DNA of 64,000 bases from Spizellomyces punctatus DAOM BR117. Taxonomy: Eukaryota > Chytridiomycota > Chytridiomycetes > Spizellomycetales > Spizellomycetaceae. The stretch lies in NCBI RefSeq assembly GCF_000182565.1, contig NW_015971544.1, positions 941,438 through 1,005,437 of the forward strand. The letters are read 5' to 3'. The notes under the pieces were generated by a model. The model was not told the DNA's origin and made no database searches. It saw nothing but the letters and a program-made list of their open reading frames with translations. A program made the position numbers and the translations under genes. Below are positions 1 to 11,288 of the stretch, in pieces (position 1 is the first letter of the stretch; each line of letters starts with the position of its first letter).

Positions 1-30
1 GCCTTTTTACTCAATTCGAATCAAATGTAG

Positions 31-464
31 GTGTGTCAGAAGTCTTTCGAACGTGCTTTGAAAAAAACCCTCGAAAGGCTACGGGTGTTCACGGTTCAGA
101 ACCGTATATTGCTCCGGAGGAATGGTCATCCGTTCTTTACGACTCCTCGAAAGCCGATATTTGGGCTTGTGGCATTATCTTCTATACGCTACTACACACA
201 TCCATTCCCTGGCGAGTGGCAAAACCTCCAGACCCACATTTCTGCAAATACCAAGCATTCTTAAAAGGGCGGAATAGGCCCAATCACGGATATCCCCCCT
301 TCGATCGCACTGCACCCGGACCCCGAACAGCCCTGTACAGAATGTTGGACCCCGATCCTAACGAAAGATGGGCGGTTAACGACGTTCTGGAGGATGAATG
401 GTTCAAGGGAGTTGAAGCCTGTAAAGAGGGAGTGCCGAAGCATCGACACGGAGCAAAAGACTAG
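31..464 (+). CDS. HAL/NPR1-type protein kinase, C-terminal part
   Basis: This is the C-terminal part of a Ser/Thr kinase cut by the window start. An intron acceptor (tgtag) precedes position 31, and the exon opens with the codons after DFG (VSEVFRTCF). It then shows the activation-loop end GSEPYIAPEEW, subdomain IX (SSKADIWACGIIFYTLL), the family-typical PWRVAKPPDPHFCKY, and a subdomain XI arginine in DPNERW. The extended APE segment and PWRVA motif are typical of the fungal Hal4/Sat4-Npr1 family, which controls the stability of nutrient and ion transporters at the membrane; that role is inferred from the family. The protein ends about 20 residues after the kinase fold, so there is no long C-tail. 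The ATP-binding lobe lies outside the window. Confidence 0.8.
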
Positions 465-613
465 GGATGTTATAAGCGTCTCTTTGTACAGTAATTCAAT
501 CTATTTACAATAGCACAAATCGATGTTCTGCGCATTAATCTAAACCTAGACGTAACCTATAGTCATACATACAGATGACTCGAATACGCATGTCATGAAT
601 TTCAGCCCATATG

Positions 614-2356
614 CTATCCTATATTTAACTCTTCCAAAGCCATTCTAACAATATCTTCATCGGGAAACCACTCCTCTGCTTCTTCATCACCCACATCGTT
701 CCACTCATCCTGAGCATGAAATCCTCCGGTAACATCATCAAACAAAGCCCGAAAACACGTCGACTTCACATCATTAAAATGGGCATACGGCCGCTGGCGG
801 TCCAAGTGGATGCCACAAAGGTAGCAGAAGTGAGTATGGCATACTCGACAGGTCATATGGTTGCAGCCCTCATTCTTTTGCACCGCGGCTGTGCACGTCT
901 ATGAAGTTGCAACGTGTTAGGAATTTTAAAAGAAACAGATCGATTATGACAACATACCGGACACTGCTGTGAGTTTTCTTCTTTCCATTTTCTGGTTTCA
1001 CGCTCTTCCTCCCATTCCCTTGCCAATTTTTCCAAAGTCTTCCTTCCGTACCTAACCTCCAAGCCCCTTGTCCGTGACACATCTTCAGAAGCCCTAGCCT
1101 CAATGTAATCCACAACTATCTGCTCCATGTTGTTCAGTCGACAGTATTCAGCGGCACCATGCCAGCATTTTTGACAGTAGAAGCAGAATGCAAAGTTACA
1201 GATAGGGCAGATACACAGCTTTTCTTGCTTCGGATCGCGTACCACTGGTGACTGGCAGGCAGGCCGTGGACAGTAAGTGATATCCGTACGCAAGGAAAGC
1301 GAGTGTGCTTCTAGGAGGTTGGCATAACGATCTAAAAGGGTGCTAGGAAGTAGCGCTGCCAGGTCTTCCATACGAATCTGACCATTGGCATCGATCGGCG
1401 TTGCACCAGACTCTTCATTCAATGTTGATCGTTTGCTTTGTTTACTACATCGAGAATCTGGACATCGTACCAACAACACTGATCCTTCGGTTATAAGGGC
1501 GGTGAAGTAATTGGTAACACATTCCCGACAAAAGATGTGCTTGCAAGCGGTTAGCCGAAAGCACTGGCTTCCAGGCTTAGTCTCCAAACATACACCGCAG
1601 TGGAACGAGCAATTTTCAAACGCTTCTTGAATCATTCGGCGATCGTAGTCCATAATCCAATCTACCAATTCTCGGACCTCCGTTTCAGCTCGATCTGGTA
1701 CGTTAATAGATAATCTAGTTCTGCTGCCCCTCGCCGTGGCGTGAGTGTCAACTTGCAGTTGTTCCATCCCTTTTTGCAATAGAAGCTCCGCAAAGTTGTA
1801 CAAGCACACATCCTTCTCCTGTTCCCAAATCTGAAGCAGTTCGCTTTCGAGCCCCGCAAGTTGCTGCGGTAGCAGCCATTGACATACGAGTGCAAATTGC
1901 GGCGGACTTTGGGATGGGTATGTGGCCGGTAAGCTGAAGTGTATGATTATCGGAGGGAGGAAGCGAACGACCACATTGTGGCGAAGTGAACAAGATTGTG
2001 GTTGTGCAGGTACGGCATCATTCCGCCGCACACCTTCAGTTTCTTCAGAGGGGAGTTGAGTGATGACAACTTCTACTTCGTCACCCAAATCCAATCGTAT
2101 GGACAAGCTCCCGTAGATATTTCCGGTATGCGAGTGCTCGAAAGTGAAGTCCTTATCATAGATCGCCTTATGACGGAAGAAATTGAAAGCTGTTAGGAAC
2201 TCATGGGCCATTATCGTGGATACGAATTGGTATTCTCGCTTCCTAACTCACCTTCAAAGCCACCACTTCATTCTCTTGTCTCTCCTTGTTCTCTTCACGC
2301 TCTTCTTCCGGTAGGTGAGCAGCCAGATCTCCTGACATTGCTGCGGGAGTCCTCAT
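614..2356 (-). CDS. RBR-type E3 ubiquitin ligase (RNF14/ARA54-like)
   Basis: Three exons: 2356(or 2338)-2252, 2166-958 and 898-614, with introns of 85 and 59 bp whose phases close. Domains in order are an N-terminal RWD domain (ENEVVALKAIYDKDF), RING1 (CGVCLETKPG...CKHIFCRECV), IBR (CPICNFAFCFYCQKCWHG) and RING2 rebuilt across the second splice (QCPTC, then GCNHMTCRVC and HFCYLCG). RING2 cysteine chemistry in RBR enzymes transfers ubiquitin through a thioester. RWD plus RBR is the RNF14 layout, a family that acts on stalled-ribosome and nuclear substrates. Splicing is needed to complete both RWD and RING2, and an upstream exon supplies the true start. Only about 97 bp separate it from the divergent dehydrogenase gene. 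The tail is acidic. Confidence 0.88.
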
Positions 2357-2453
2357 TTGCCGTGAGTCGCTTCTTCCTTTACAAATCGACTAAGCTGATG
2401 AGGTAAGCGTCCCACTGTAGTCAGCGCACGATGGAATCAGTCCAGCCGCAAAG

Positions 2454-3398
2454 ATGCCTTCTTTTGCAGCAGCCAGGGCCTATAATGCTACTGTCAACCT
2501 CGCTAACAAACGGTTCCTCGTTGTAGGTGGAACATCTGGAATCGGACAGGCAACCGCCTTAAAATTGGCATCTTTGCACGCTTCGATTTCCGTTGCAGGA
2601 AGAAATGCTACCGCGGGCTCTACACTTGTTGCCCAACTTTCCGATCTTAATCCCAAAGGCCATCATGAATTCCTGCCTATTGACATGACTCTCATGAAGG
2701 ATATTCGTCGGTTTGCCGCTGCGTATCGAAACACGTATACTGAGTTGAATGGACTTGTCATCTCGGCTGGCTTTATGACCATGAAGGGACGAACTGAGAC
2801 CGTAGAAGGAATTGATCAAAAGATGGCCGTACACTATTATGGAAGGGCGCTACTGATCAAAGAGCTGTTGCCGCTGTTGGAGGCAGCATCAGAAAAAGGC
2901 GAAGATAGCCGGGTTCTATCAATTTTCGCGGCTGGACTGGGAGGGCCAATCCATTTCGAAGACTTGGATCTCAAGACGACGTACAACTTGAAAACTACCG
3001 CAGAAGCCACCTCTGGATATAACGATCTTTTGGTTAATGTAAGAATCTTGCTGTGCACATGGCTGACGCGTTCATGAGTTGACGTAGGCGGTTTCCAGGA
3101 GCTTTCCATCCGACATCCGTCTATCAGCTTCATGCACATTGCACCGGGCGTTATAGAAACACCTCTCACGAAGAATCTCCCGCTTTATCTACGAGTACCC
3201 GCGAAGATCCTCGCAAAACTTATGGCCAATTCACCAGACGAATGTGCAGAAATCATGACATATGTACTGACAAGTGACCAGTACAAAAGAGGTTGGTGGT
3301 TACTGAGCGACAAAGGTGAACCATTGAAGCCTCAAAAGTACCATACTGACGAGGCAAGGGAAGCCGTGTGGAAACACACCAATTCGTTAATTGGGTAG
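2454..3398 (+). CDS. short-chain dehydrogenase/reductase family protein
   Basis: Two exons, 2454-3038 and 3099-3398 (60-bp phase-0 intron), about 294 residues. The N-terminus has a Rossmann cofactor motif VVGGTSGIGQATALKLA, then an Asp-containing adenine-binding segment (LPIDMT) and the NAG-equivalent VISAGF. The splice joins YNDLLVN to ELSIRHP, followed by the substrate-loop motif HIAPGVIETPL. The usual YxxxK catalytic pair reads YNDLL, so the lysine is absent; this YND-type motif occurs in a fungal subfamily of unknown substrate. It is probably a soluble NAD(P)-binding protein whose reaction cannot be assigned. It is divergently arranged with the RBR ligase, so the short gap probably holds both promoters. 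Confidence 0.82.
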
Positions 3399-3678
3399 GG
3401 TACTTTAGACTTGGTGACGGCATCATTTGTTGAGATCCTGCACTTTTTGGAGGGCCCTTAAAGAGTTGGGACATTCTCACAGAGGGAACGACCTTAGTAA
3501 CCATCAGCCTTACGAACATCACTCTATGTACTAAAGTAGTAGCACCATGTTATGTTTCATATTGTGTACAGAAGCCGGTAATAAGAAAATTATGTACAGA
3601 ATTAGTATCGCCAATGTCCCTTTTCGCAGCAACCATGGCCCAGCCATCTCCGCCTTTGAAGCCTATTGGGTTTCGACA

Positions 3679-4251
3679 CTACAAACTACCGCCAAACAAA
3701 CTGCCTAACCTCCATATTTCCTTTTTTCCAGCTTTCTTTTTCTCTTTTCTGTATCCTTTCAATTGTTTTATCCATTCATCATGGGCATGGACGGAGACGG
3801 ATGCTGAGAAACTCACAGACTTTTGTAAACGTCTGCAGGACGAAGGATTATCGTCGTCTGTTTCGGATGACGGCTTGGCGTCACTGGCAGAGTATGTGTG
3901 GCGACGGAGGACGCGTGGGCGAGAGGGTTTTGCAGTTGAAACAGGCGTGGCCGATGTCTGAGGGAGAGAAGTCGCGAGGTCGTTCGGTGTGAGCATGGCC
4001 TCCAGGTAAAAGTCGTTGCCGCTTGTGAAGGGATCGTCAACAGATTCCGCGTCCGGTTCAGGTTCAGCTTTCAGGCTCTCGTCGTTGAACACCACGTCTG
4101 CCTCAAATGTGGCGGATCCTGGTATAGCGGCAGCAGTCAACATATCGCGTTGCTGCGGTTGGACGATGCCTTGTTTGGTGTTCTCCCCAGTATTTAAGAT
4201 CTTTGCTTCCAGCAATGGGCTTTGACGTGTCGTGTCCAGAATGGAAGGCAT
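3679..4251 (-). CDS. hypothetical protein with RVxF-like motif
   Basis: A single-exon 190-aa ORF not recognised as any named family. It is acidic in the middle and Ser/Thr-rich, with a basic segment (RPRVLRRHTYSAS) followed by KSVSFSASVSVHAHDEW and a Lys-rich stretch (KGYRKEKKKAGKKE). KSVSF matches the [RK]-x(0,1)-[VI]-x-F consensus for docking to protein phosphatase 1, and VSF followed by acidic or polar residues is common in fungal PP1 regulators. No membrane segment or signal peptide is seen. Its 3' end lies about 280 bp from the dehydrogenase stop, convergent with it. Coding status rests on ORF length and motif composition only. Confidence 0.45.
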   Translation of the reverse strand: MPSILDTTRQSPLLEAKILNTGENTKQGIVQPQQRDMLTAAAIPGSATFEADVVFNDESLKAEPEPDAESVDDPFTSGNDFYLEAMLTPNDLATSLPQTSATPVSTAKPSRPRVLRRHTYSASDAKPSSETDDDNPSSCRRLQKSVSFSASVSVHAHDEWIKQLKGYRKEKKKAGKKEIWRLGSLFGGSL

Positions 4252-5713
4252 TCTGGAGTTGAGTTCACGTTAAAGAACTTTCTACCAGGGAGTCACCTAG
4301 TCGCAGACAGTATCGTCGTCCTCGTTAATCTGCGCTACGATATTTAGCAACCTTGGAAGCATTTTGCTTTGCAAAATGGACTAGTTGTTTGAAACATCAC
4401 ACACCCAGCCGGAAAATCACGCGGTGATCAAAACTCCCAACTTTTCATTTCAAGAATTGTGTTCCAGTATTTTCTGGATTTGGTTGACGGAATTTTTGTG
4501 ATGGGTGATCGGAGTTGCGTTTTCCTTGAAGACCAAGTGCTGAGCGAGCAAAAGCTGAGCTGCTGCTGAACGGGGATATGGCGGTCGTCTTACTATTGTG
4601 GCTCTCTAACTGTGCCGACGGTTATGGATAGTAACATTGGCACGATGGGTCGATCTATATGCCGCTGGGCCATCTCCAAGTTCGTCGCACGAGTAGATTA
4701 TAGGGGATGGAGGGTCCAGCGTTACCCTAAAGCGGCGTACTTGTATCGTCTGCTTGAGCACACTGAGGAAGTCATCTACCATTCATGGGCAGAGAGCATA
4801 ACGCATTCATTCGGTAAATAGCCTGGTATTTTTAAACACATGATGACGTCTTTACATCAAGGTCAGTCAAAACAAAGGAATGATAAAGAAGGGGATGCTG
4901 CATTGGGGTGTGCCGATTCTGGCAGCAACAAGTCGTTTGACGGCCCTCGCCGTTATTATCATACTTTGTCCCTATTCTGTTACGGTATGGGATAAATATA
5001 TGAACATTTCTAGTCTCCGATGAATATTTTACTTGCACCAGAAGGGATGCGCACATCCAACATAGTTGTCCTTGAATACAATTCAGAACAGTACCAGAAG
5101 CAAAAGACCGATGCTTAGAGTAGATTAGGGCATAAGTCAGGATGGAAGAAGCAAGCCCTCAAGGGCTGAGTTGCTTTTGGCAGTGCCTGGCATTGGAACG
5201 TTTACCAATGGAATTTAGGCAACTGCACAGATTGCATTCAGATCTGGCTGAGCTTTCACATGTTGTTCCGGCTGCAAAGCTCCGATTCCGCTCCGTCGAG
5301 TTTGAACATTGCCAGATGAATAGAGTAAACTCGCTTGCAGGAGGGTACAAAGCCTTGGATAAACTCTTACTCGAATGTATTTAAGCAGAAGACAATGTAC
5401 AGTTACAAGCGCACAATGGCTAGTTACGTCCAGGAACTTGTGAAGCCCGTCTGAAAGCACAAACCTGGTCCTATCCACATTTCCACAGAATGTTGTTACT
5501 TGAGCAGTGAATGTGAGACAAGCTCTTGGGAAGAAGGACTACCGACCTCCATCGTAGACAAAGGAGAAAGAAAGTAAGCATCTCGAGATAGAAAAGTCAG
5601 CGAAGCATGGTGGCTGTGAAATCAATTTATATAAAATAGGCACTGTGGATAAGCAAGGCCTTTGTTGAAAGCGATTCATTTCTTGTTGCAAGCACAATCT
5701 TGAGCTCTCAGAC
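4252..5713. other. intergenic region, no supported gene
   Basis: Only short ORFs (80 aa or less) without recognisable motifs are present, including one at 5142-5384. No RNA gene, repeat or splice-supported exon was seen. It probably holds the promoters of the divergent genes on either side. Confidence 0.5.
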
Positions 5714-6400
5714 GTGATGACAAATAACACCATCTACATTCTATCGGCCTGTCTCCTCGTGCCGGCCACAGGAGTCCTTTACTTGGTCCACCTGCACAAG
5801 AAATTGTCCAAAAAGGTCACCCGAAAATATCTTCATGTCGGCGAGTATGACCTCACACTTGGACGGCCCGTCAACTTCCCGGACGCAGGCACCGAGCCCG
5901 GTACCAAGGTTTTCACAGATTGCTTCGAAGCTAAAGTACCAACAAAGAGCTTGCCTCCTCTCGGTTACAAGGACTTGCACACCAAGTTCCTTCGATATAA
6001 TATGGCAAGATTCTCGCGTATGCTGCAAGGTTATCTCCTGCGGCTTGTGAATCGTGACAAGGCAGATACAGAGGGATACCATTATGATTCTATTCTGAAT
6101 TTGGATTTTAAAGTCGGGGATCTAGTCATGGGAACTTACCGTGTCACTCGCAGGGACGATGCAACTGGGCTGGTGGAGCTGGGCTTTGAGCAGGACAAAC
6201 ACGTTGCGGGTGTTATGGTATTTCGCATCGAACGAGACGACGAGTTCACAAGCTTCTCGACTCAGACAGTTATGTGGGATCCTACCGATTATTCAGTAGC
6301 CCGACTGCCGCTTTCGAAGCCACTTGTACGATATTGGCATGAGGTGACCGCCATGTGGCTTATTGACACTGGAATAAAGCACCTGCAAAATAGAGACTAA
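5714..6400 (+). CDS. hypothetical membrane-anchored protein
   Basis: A single-exon 228-aa ORF. Residues 5-27 (IYILSACLLVPATGVLYLVHL) form one strong hydrophobic segment followed by a basic patch (KKLSKKVTRK), as expected of a type II/III signal anchor with the remainder in the cytosol. The rest is a compact alpha/beta-like domain with GDLVMGTYRVTRRDD, GLVELGFEQ and TQTVMWDP. I do not recognise the family. The Met-Met start is the first in frame. No introns are apparent, unlike most neighbours. Coding is supported by length, the clean anchor and the conserved-looking hydrophobic/charged pattern. Confidence 0.6.
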   Translation: MMTNNTIYILSACLLVPATGVLYLVHLHKKLSKKVTRKYLHVGEYDLTLGRPVNFPDAGTEPGTKVFTDCFEAKVPTKSLPPLGYKDLHTKFLRYNMARFSRMLQGYLLRLVNRDKADTEGYHYDSILNLDFKVGDLVMGTYRVTRRDDATGLVELGFEQDKHVAGVMVFRIERDDEFTSFSTQTVMWDPTDYSVARLPLSKPLVRYWHEVTAMWLIDTGIKHLQNRD

Positions 6401-6800
6401 AGGAATATAGGCAATGAACGCTAGTCTGTTTTGGATCAATGGCATCTGTTAGCAGTTCAAAGGGTTATTTTTCCCGTCGCCTATCTAGAATGGACAGAAG
6501 GTTATTTAAACTGCAGTCTTCCAGCCAACGTGCCCACCGTTTCAAACCGCTATAATCAGACTCTGCGGAAACCGGGGTCTGACGTTGACTTTCATGCATT
6601 AATTAAATTAAGTTTCTTATGATATTCAAAGAGGTGCGGTTTAGATCAAATAATGAGCATCTATTGCTGTTGTAGTAATGTGAACAATGAGTTTCCCTAA
6701 CGGCTAATACAGGAACTAGCATTGCAAGAAATATTAGATTTTAAACTGCCTCATTTCCATATTACTGGACAGCTGCACATACAATGTTGATCAGGTTGAT
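6401..6800. other. intergenic region, no gene seen
   Basis: AT-rich spacer between convergent genes. No ORF over 65 aa, repeat or RNA signature was found. Confidence 0.5.
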
Positions 6801-8536
6801 TCATACTTCCGTAGTGGCTCCGTGTTCAGACGTTCGTGGTATCGATTTCGTCCCAGCCTGTGATTTGCTTCCACTCATGCTGTGAGCTGTACCACTTCTT
6901 CCTGTGGTTCCAGTTCCCGTAGTCGTGCCACTTTCAGTTGATTTGTTGATGCTATAGAAAGGGAATGTGGTGAATTTATAACTCGTTTGTACTGCATTCT
7001 TCCGATGACGCACCTGTAGGTCATGTACAGATACAGTGGGGCCAGGCTGAGAGGGGCGGACAGCAACCAAAAGAAGGCTATAAGGATTGATACTCCTAGG
7101 ATAGTCTGAATGCGTTCCCGGAATATCCCGTAGAAAAATAGAACGGCTGCAAATCCGGATGTGAGGAATACAATAACGGACAGAGTGATGATCAGCTGTT
7201 TTGAAATGGCACATGTGAGTATGATAGGGAGATGAAGGTGTGGATCATGATGATATAGCACACGAGCAGTACCGTGGTGATCGCCCTTTTGAACGCCTCA
7301 TTTCTGCCTTCAGTTAACTTCATGGCCTGCGCGGCTCTGAGGATCCTCACAAGCTGCAGCCCGTAAATAGCTGCCAAAGCGCATAATGCGACGTCATGCA
7401 CCGCCCAGGCGAGATAGTGGATCATATTGTAGACTTGGGCTTGCTCAAAATTGCCTGCGTCTCTAGCCTGTCCGTCAAGAATCGCGAAAAGATGGTGCAG
7501 AACCAATGGCGAAATGATATATATGTAGGTCAAAGTGTTGATTGTCCGCGGGGAGGGCAGCGAGATTTCCACTATTTGAGTAATGTTTGCTGATGCACCC
7601 TTGCTATCTGTAATATTACGGGGCGTAGCGTGGATCCTTGAAAGTGCCGTGTCAGATTGTGTTGCAACTAGTACAAGACAACATTCAGCCAGTCGATAAA
7701 CTTACAGCCCCATCGTCAGCAGGACACCTCCGATATAGATTGCACACCATGGCCATTCATGCTATGTTATAAACCATGATAAAACCGGATCAGTACCTAG
7801 GCAGACGCAATGCCTGAACGCTCATTTTAGACGTCTTGTACTTACGAAAAGCTCGGTAACAATGCTGTTTTTGAATCCACCCGAAAGCACGACAATGCCG
7901 TACAATCCTCTGCCTATTGCCAGGGAAATGAAATAGGTTAAATTCGTTGAACTCGTTTGCAGGCCAAGGTTGTTCCATCCGCCAACTAACCGAAGAGGAA
8001 TATAGTGGACCCAATGACCCAGGCTTCGGTAGCCTTAGGTCTCAAAATACCCTCATTGAACTCGATAACCGAGAGCTTTTTTTTCCAAAGATTTTGATAT
8101 ACTTTTTTGTAGCACACATAAAGACCGATCACTTATAAGGGATAAGTACATAACATCAGTTTGAGCACTGGGATTCGAATTTGGGCGAAATAACGGAACG
8201 TTGAAATACTTACAAAAGGAGACGAAACTAACAACGATATACGTAATATAGAACCCAACCCAAATCGAGCTGTTCTCACAATCATAGATGCGAACTGATA
8301 TTGGAAAAGGAAGAATGCAAAAAGAGCGTCAGAATATCTTTGATGTGAACCTGATACCCGATGCTTTACTTACATCTCCAATCGCACCACTCGGCACTAT
8401 AGAACTGGTGCCAAGATATGGATGAGTTATCATTGCCCGAAATGCTGCGCCGAAATATGAATGATCGAGCATACCAGGTCCCACCTCACCAACGACGAAG
8501 TCATTTTTGCAACTTTGAGTGGAGTTAAAATAGAGC
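6801..8536 (-). CDS. multi-exon polytopic membrane protein
   Basis: The extent is approximate. Reading the minus strand from about 8536, an ectodomain segment (STQSCKNDFVVGEVGPG) is followed by exons with hydrophobic helices: SIWVGFYITYIVVSFVSF, ATEAWVIGSTIFLFG, RGLYGIVVLSGG, CAIYIGGVLLTMGL, then TLTYIYIISPLVLHHLF, YLAWAVHDVALCALAAIYG, LIITLSVIVFLTSGFAAVLFF and SILIAFFWLLSAPLSLAPLY. The last intron is 6952-7013 and joins MTY to SINKST; the C-tail is Ser/Thr/Gly-rich and ends at 6801. About seven transmembrane segments after an extracellular N-terminus suggests a receptor-like fungal membrane protein, but I recognise no family signature. The N-terminal exon, and one exon joint near 8290-8375 where phases do not close, remain unresolved. 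Confidence 0.55.
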
Positions 8537-9275
8537 TAGTTCTTCACGATGTGATGGATTGGGGAAAAAGGTAGTTATGTATTTAAAGGGTGGATTGCAG
8601 GGTCGGGTAAAAAAGTAAATCTTGAGGTGAAATTCACCCGGATAAGCTTAAGCTTGTTATTGTGTATGATTCCGTTAACAACTTGGCGTATTTGGTCAAT
8701 ATTCAATGGATGTCAACAATGCGCTGGGGAACCCTCATCTTGTGTCCAAAAATTAGTAATTTGAATGAACATTTAAGGGTGCACACATCAGGCTGTTTGA
8801 ATGTTTGTTGATGCAGGTATGGTACAGAAGATGGTAACCAAGCAAAAAAGTTGAAAGTACCTCAAGTTAGCTCCATATGGCAGGCATCGAGAACATGCCG
8901 CTTTGGTGTTCCAGAAATACAGAATCAGGTAAATAAATGTTATCCAGAGTGTCACAGGTTAATGCAGACGACAGAAAATAGTAAAATGTCCACAAGTTAA
9001 TGCGAAAACCTATTCAGTTAAGTCCGCGGGTGCCAGTCAACTTGGTCATCGAAGCAGGGACAAACCCCGATTCTTTACAGACAATATTTGACGAACCCAC
9101 ATGTTGAAGTTCCGCATACTCCCCCGGGATAACCCCCGAGGAGGAAACGGCTTGTAGAGCTCTCCAAGATGAGCGCATCCGTCCTGCGTGTTTCTGTTGA
9201 GCAGAATGAACATACTTGGTAATGATTGACGTTGGGTACTAAACTGATAGCGAGACCTGGCGAAGAGATTACAAT
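8537..9275. other. intergenic region, no gene seen
   Basis: No ORF with recognisable motifs on either strand. The interval leads into the 130-bp tandem duplication upstream of the epimerase-like gene. Confidence 0.5.
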
Positions 9276-9535
9276 GGACCACAACAGCCCCTCGTTTGTT
9301 CATTAAAACTGAGTAGCATGGTTGCTCACATGAATTGGTACAATTTCATATCACAGCACACTATTCATAAACGAGATTGGCGCTGCAGACATGTGCGGAG
9401 TAACAGACCACAGCAGGCCATCGTTTGTTCATCAAAACCTGAGTAGCATGCTTGCTCACAAGAATTAGTTCAATTTGAAATCACATCACACTATTCATAA
9501 AAGAGATTGGCGCTCCAGCCATGCGCGGAGTAACC
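9276..9535. repeat. two diverged tandem copies of a ~130-bp unit
   Basis: Copies begin near 9276 (ccacaacagccc) and near 9406 (ccacagcaggcc). Both run through tcgtttgttcat, gagtagcat, cactattcataaa, gagattggcgct and cggagtaac. Similarity is roughly 85-90 percent by eye. The duplication ends about 130 bp before the ATG of the epimerase-like gene. Confidence 0.8.
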
Positions 9536-9664
9536 TTTCCATTTGTCATCAGAAGACCCGCGTTCCAACATAAAATGGGACATGTTCCATTGCTTTCTCC
9601 TACGTGAATTCGTCTTGTTCTCACCCACCTCAACTCACCTTCTGCATCAACGCACTCTCAGAAA

Positions 9665-10822
9665 ATGTCGAACATCCTTGTCATTGGGTAACAATCTCAT
9701 GTGCGTTAGGATCATCCCATGGTCAAGTTCTAATAACTTGCAGAGCTACTGGTTTCATTGGTCTCCCAGTAGCGTTGGCATTGCGGCGCTCTGGCTACCA
9801 TGTATACGGTCTGACAAGGTCATCCGAAAAGGCGCGCCTGCTGGCCAGGAGTGAGATACTGCCGGTCATAGGCGAGGTCAAGGATCTCTCCAAAATTGTG
9901 CCGCCCAATATTGAAGTAATCATTGACGTCAGCGCTGCATATTACGATGTTGCGACAATCTTGGAGGAGGTCAAGACAATTGGTTCTGGAAGGAAAGCGA
10001 CTGACCCAAAGTTGAGCTTTATCTATACTAGTGGAACTTGGGTGAGTTCTGCGACCTGGTGCAATTGCAAAGAAGAATATTGTACCTCTCCGCTCAGGAG
10101 AAGATGGTATCATTCAGCGCTGGTCACCACGACTCACGAACGCGTTATCTGTAGAATTATGGTACCAGTTCCGAGTATTTCAGCGAATCTACCCCACTTG
10201 GTCGTGTCGCTCCGCCCCCCGACATGATCGCTTGGCGTCCAGATTTTGAAAGAAAGATATTGGAAAGCCGCGATATACTCGACGTTGCTATTGTCCGTCC
10301 ATCGATGCTGTATGGCGGGAATGGTAGCATCTGGTCCGTATTCTTTGATCCAATTATCCGCGCCAAGAAGGCGGGCAGTAATATTGCCACGGTTCTTGGT
10401 GCGGCTGACTTGAAAGTCACCTCGATCCACAAGGACGATTTGGCAGATTTATATGTCAAAATTGTTGAAAAGGTTTATTATTCCGGAAGCCAGTTTTAAC
10501 TTTTATTGCAAATACTAAAGGCTATTTCATTCATGCAATATTACAGTTGCCGTTCGTAGCTGCAACAACCTATCCAGTTATCAATGGCATTGCAACGAAG
10601 GAATCTCTCGGCAACATTCTGTCGGCCTTTGCCAAAGAAGTTGGGTTCAGCGGGACCTTTGAATTTAAGCAACCAGAAGATGTCCTGCAAAAGGCAATTG
10701 TGACCACGTCAAACGCCAGCAACGATAAAGCGAAGGCTCTTTTGGGATGGTATCCAAAGCAAGAAGGGGTCGAGCAAGGGATGAAAAGTTGGGCGGCTGC
10801 GTATTTAGCTTGGGCAGACTAG
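9665..10822 (+). CDS. NAD(P)-binding epimerase/dehydratase-like atypical SDR
   Basis: Four exons, 9665-9687, 9744-10041, 10155-10472 and 10547-10822 (introns 56, 113 and 74 bp), giving 304 residues with phases that close. The first intron splits the cofactor motif: MSNILVIG joins ATGFIGLPVALALRRSG, giving GxxGxxG. Later motifs are FIYTSGTW, NYGTSSEYFSEST and AIVRPSMLYGGNGSIW, the pattern of atypical extended SDRs (NAD-dependent epimerase/dehydratase-like proteins of plants and fungi). The N-terminus starts at the dinucleotide-binding strand, so it is cytosolic. Substrate unknown. The 113-bp second intron contains an internal acceptor-donor pair, so a small alternative exon is possible. Confidence 0.83.
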
Positions 10823-11288
10823 GCTTACTAGGACTATTGTGATAACTGTCGGGGTTCATGGGGTATATACGTAACATCCATCCATATACATGTCTTAACT
10901 TTTCTCTCATACGCATGCTACATTGATAACCTGGTGGATTTGCCTGGGTTAGCATGGTGAGCTAAGGGATCCAGACCAGGTGTCGTGATAAACTCTGACG
11001 ATAGGACATTTGTTCGTCTAGATAAAGCGTTTGCTGTAGTCGCCACAAAAGACTGCATTTCAAAGCTGTCCAGGTCTCAGTCCACCAAAGAGAGTGCCCG
11101 GGAACTCTTTGTAGGACGTGGGCTGGGGATGACTTTTAGAGAATTGCCATTTCTTTTACTCTGCTTCCTCTGGAGTACCACTGTACAGCTCGTCAAGTAA
11201 GCGATTATATAAGCGACGCGCATATGTCTCTACCATCCTGCTTTTGCAGACGTTCATTTGCTCAACGAAACGATAGCAGCTATTCAAA
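10823..11288. other. intergenic region, no gene seen
   Basis: Short spacer between the epimerase-like gene and CCDC39. No repeat or RNA gene was detected. Confidence 0.5.

Noticed and set aside
5142-5384. 80-aa ORF in the 4.3-5.7 kb gap
   Set aside because: No motif, no splice context and an antisense ORF of similar length; not distinguishable from chance.
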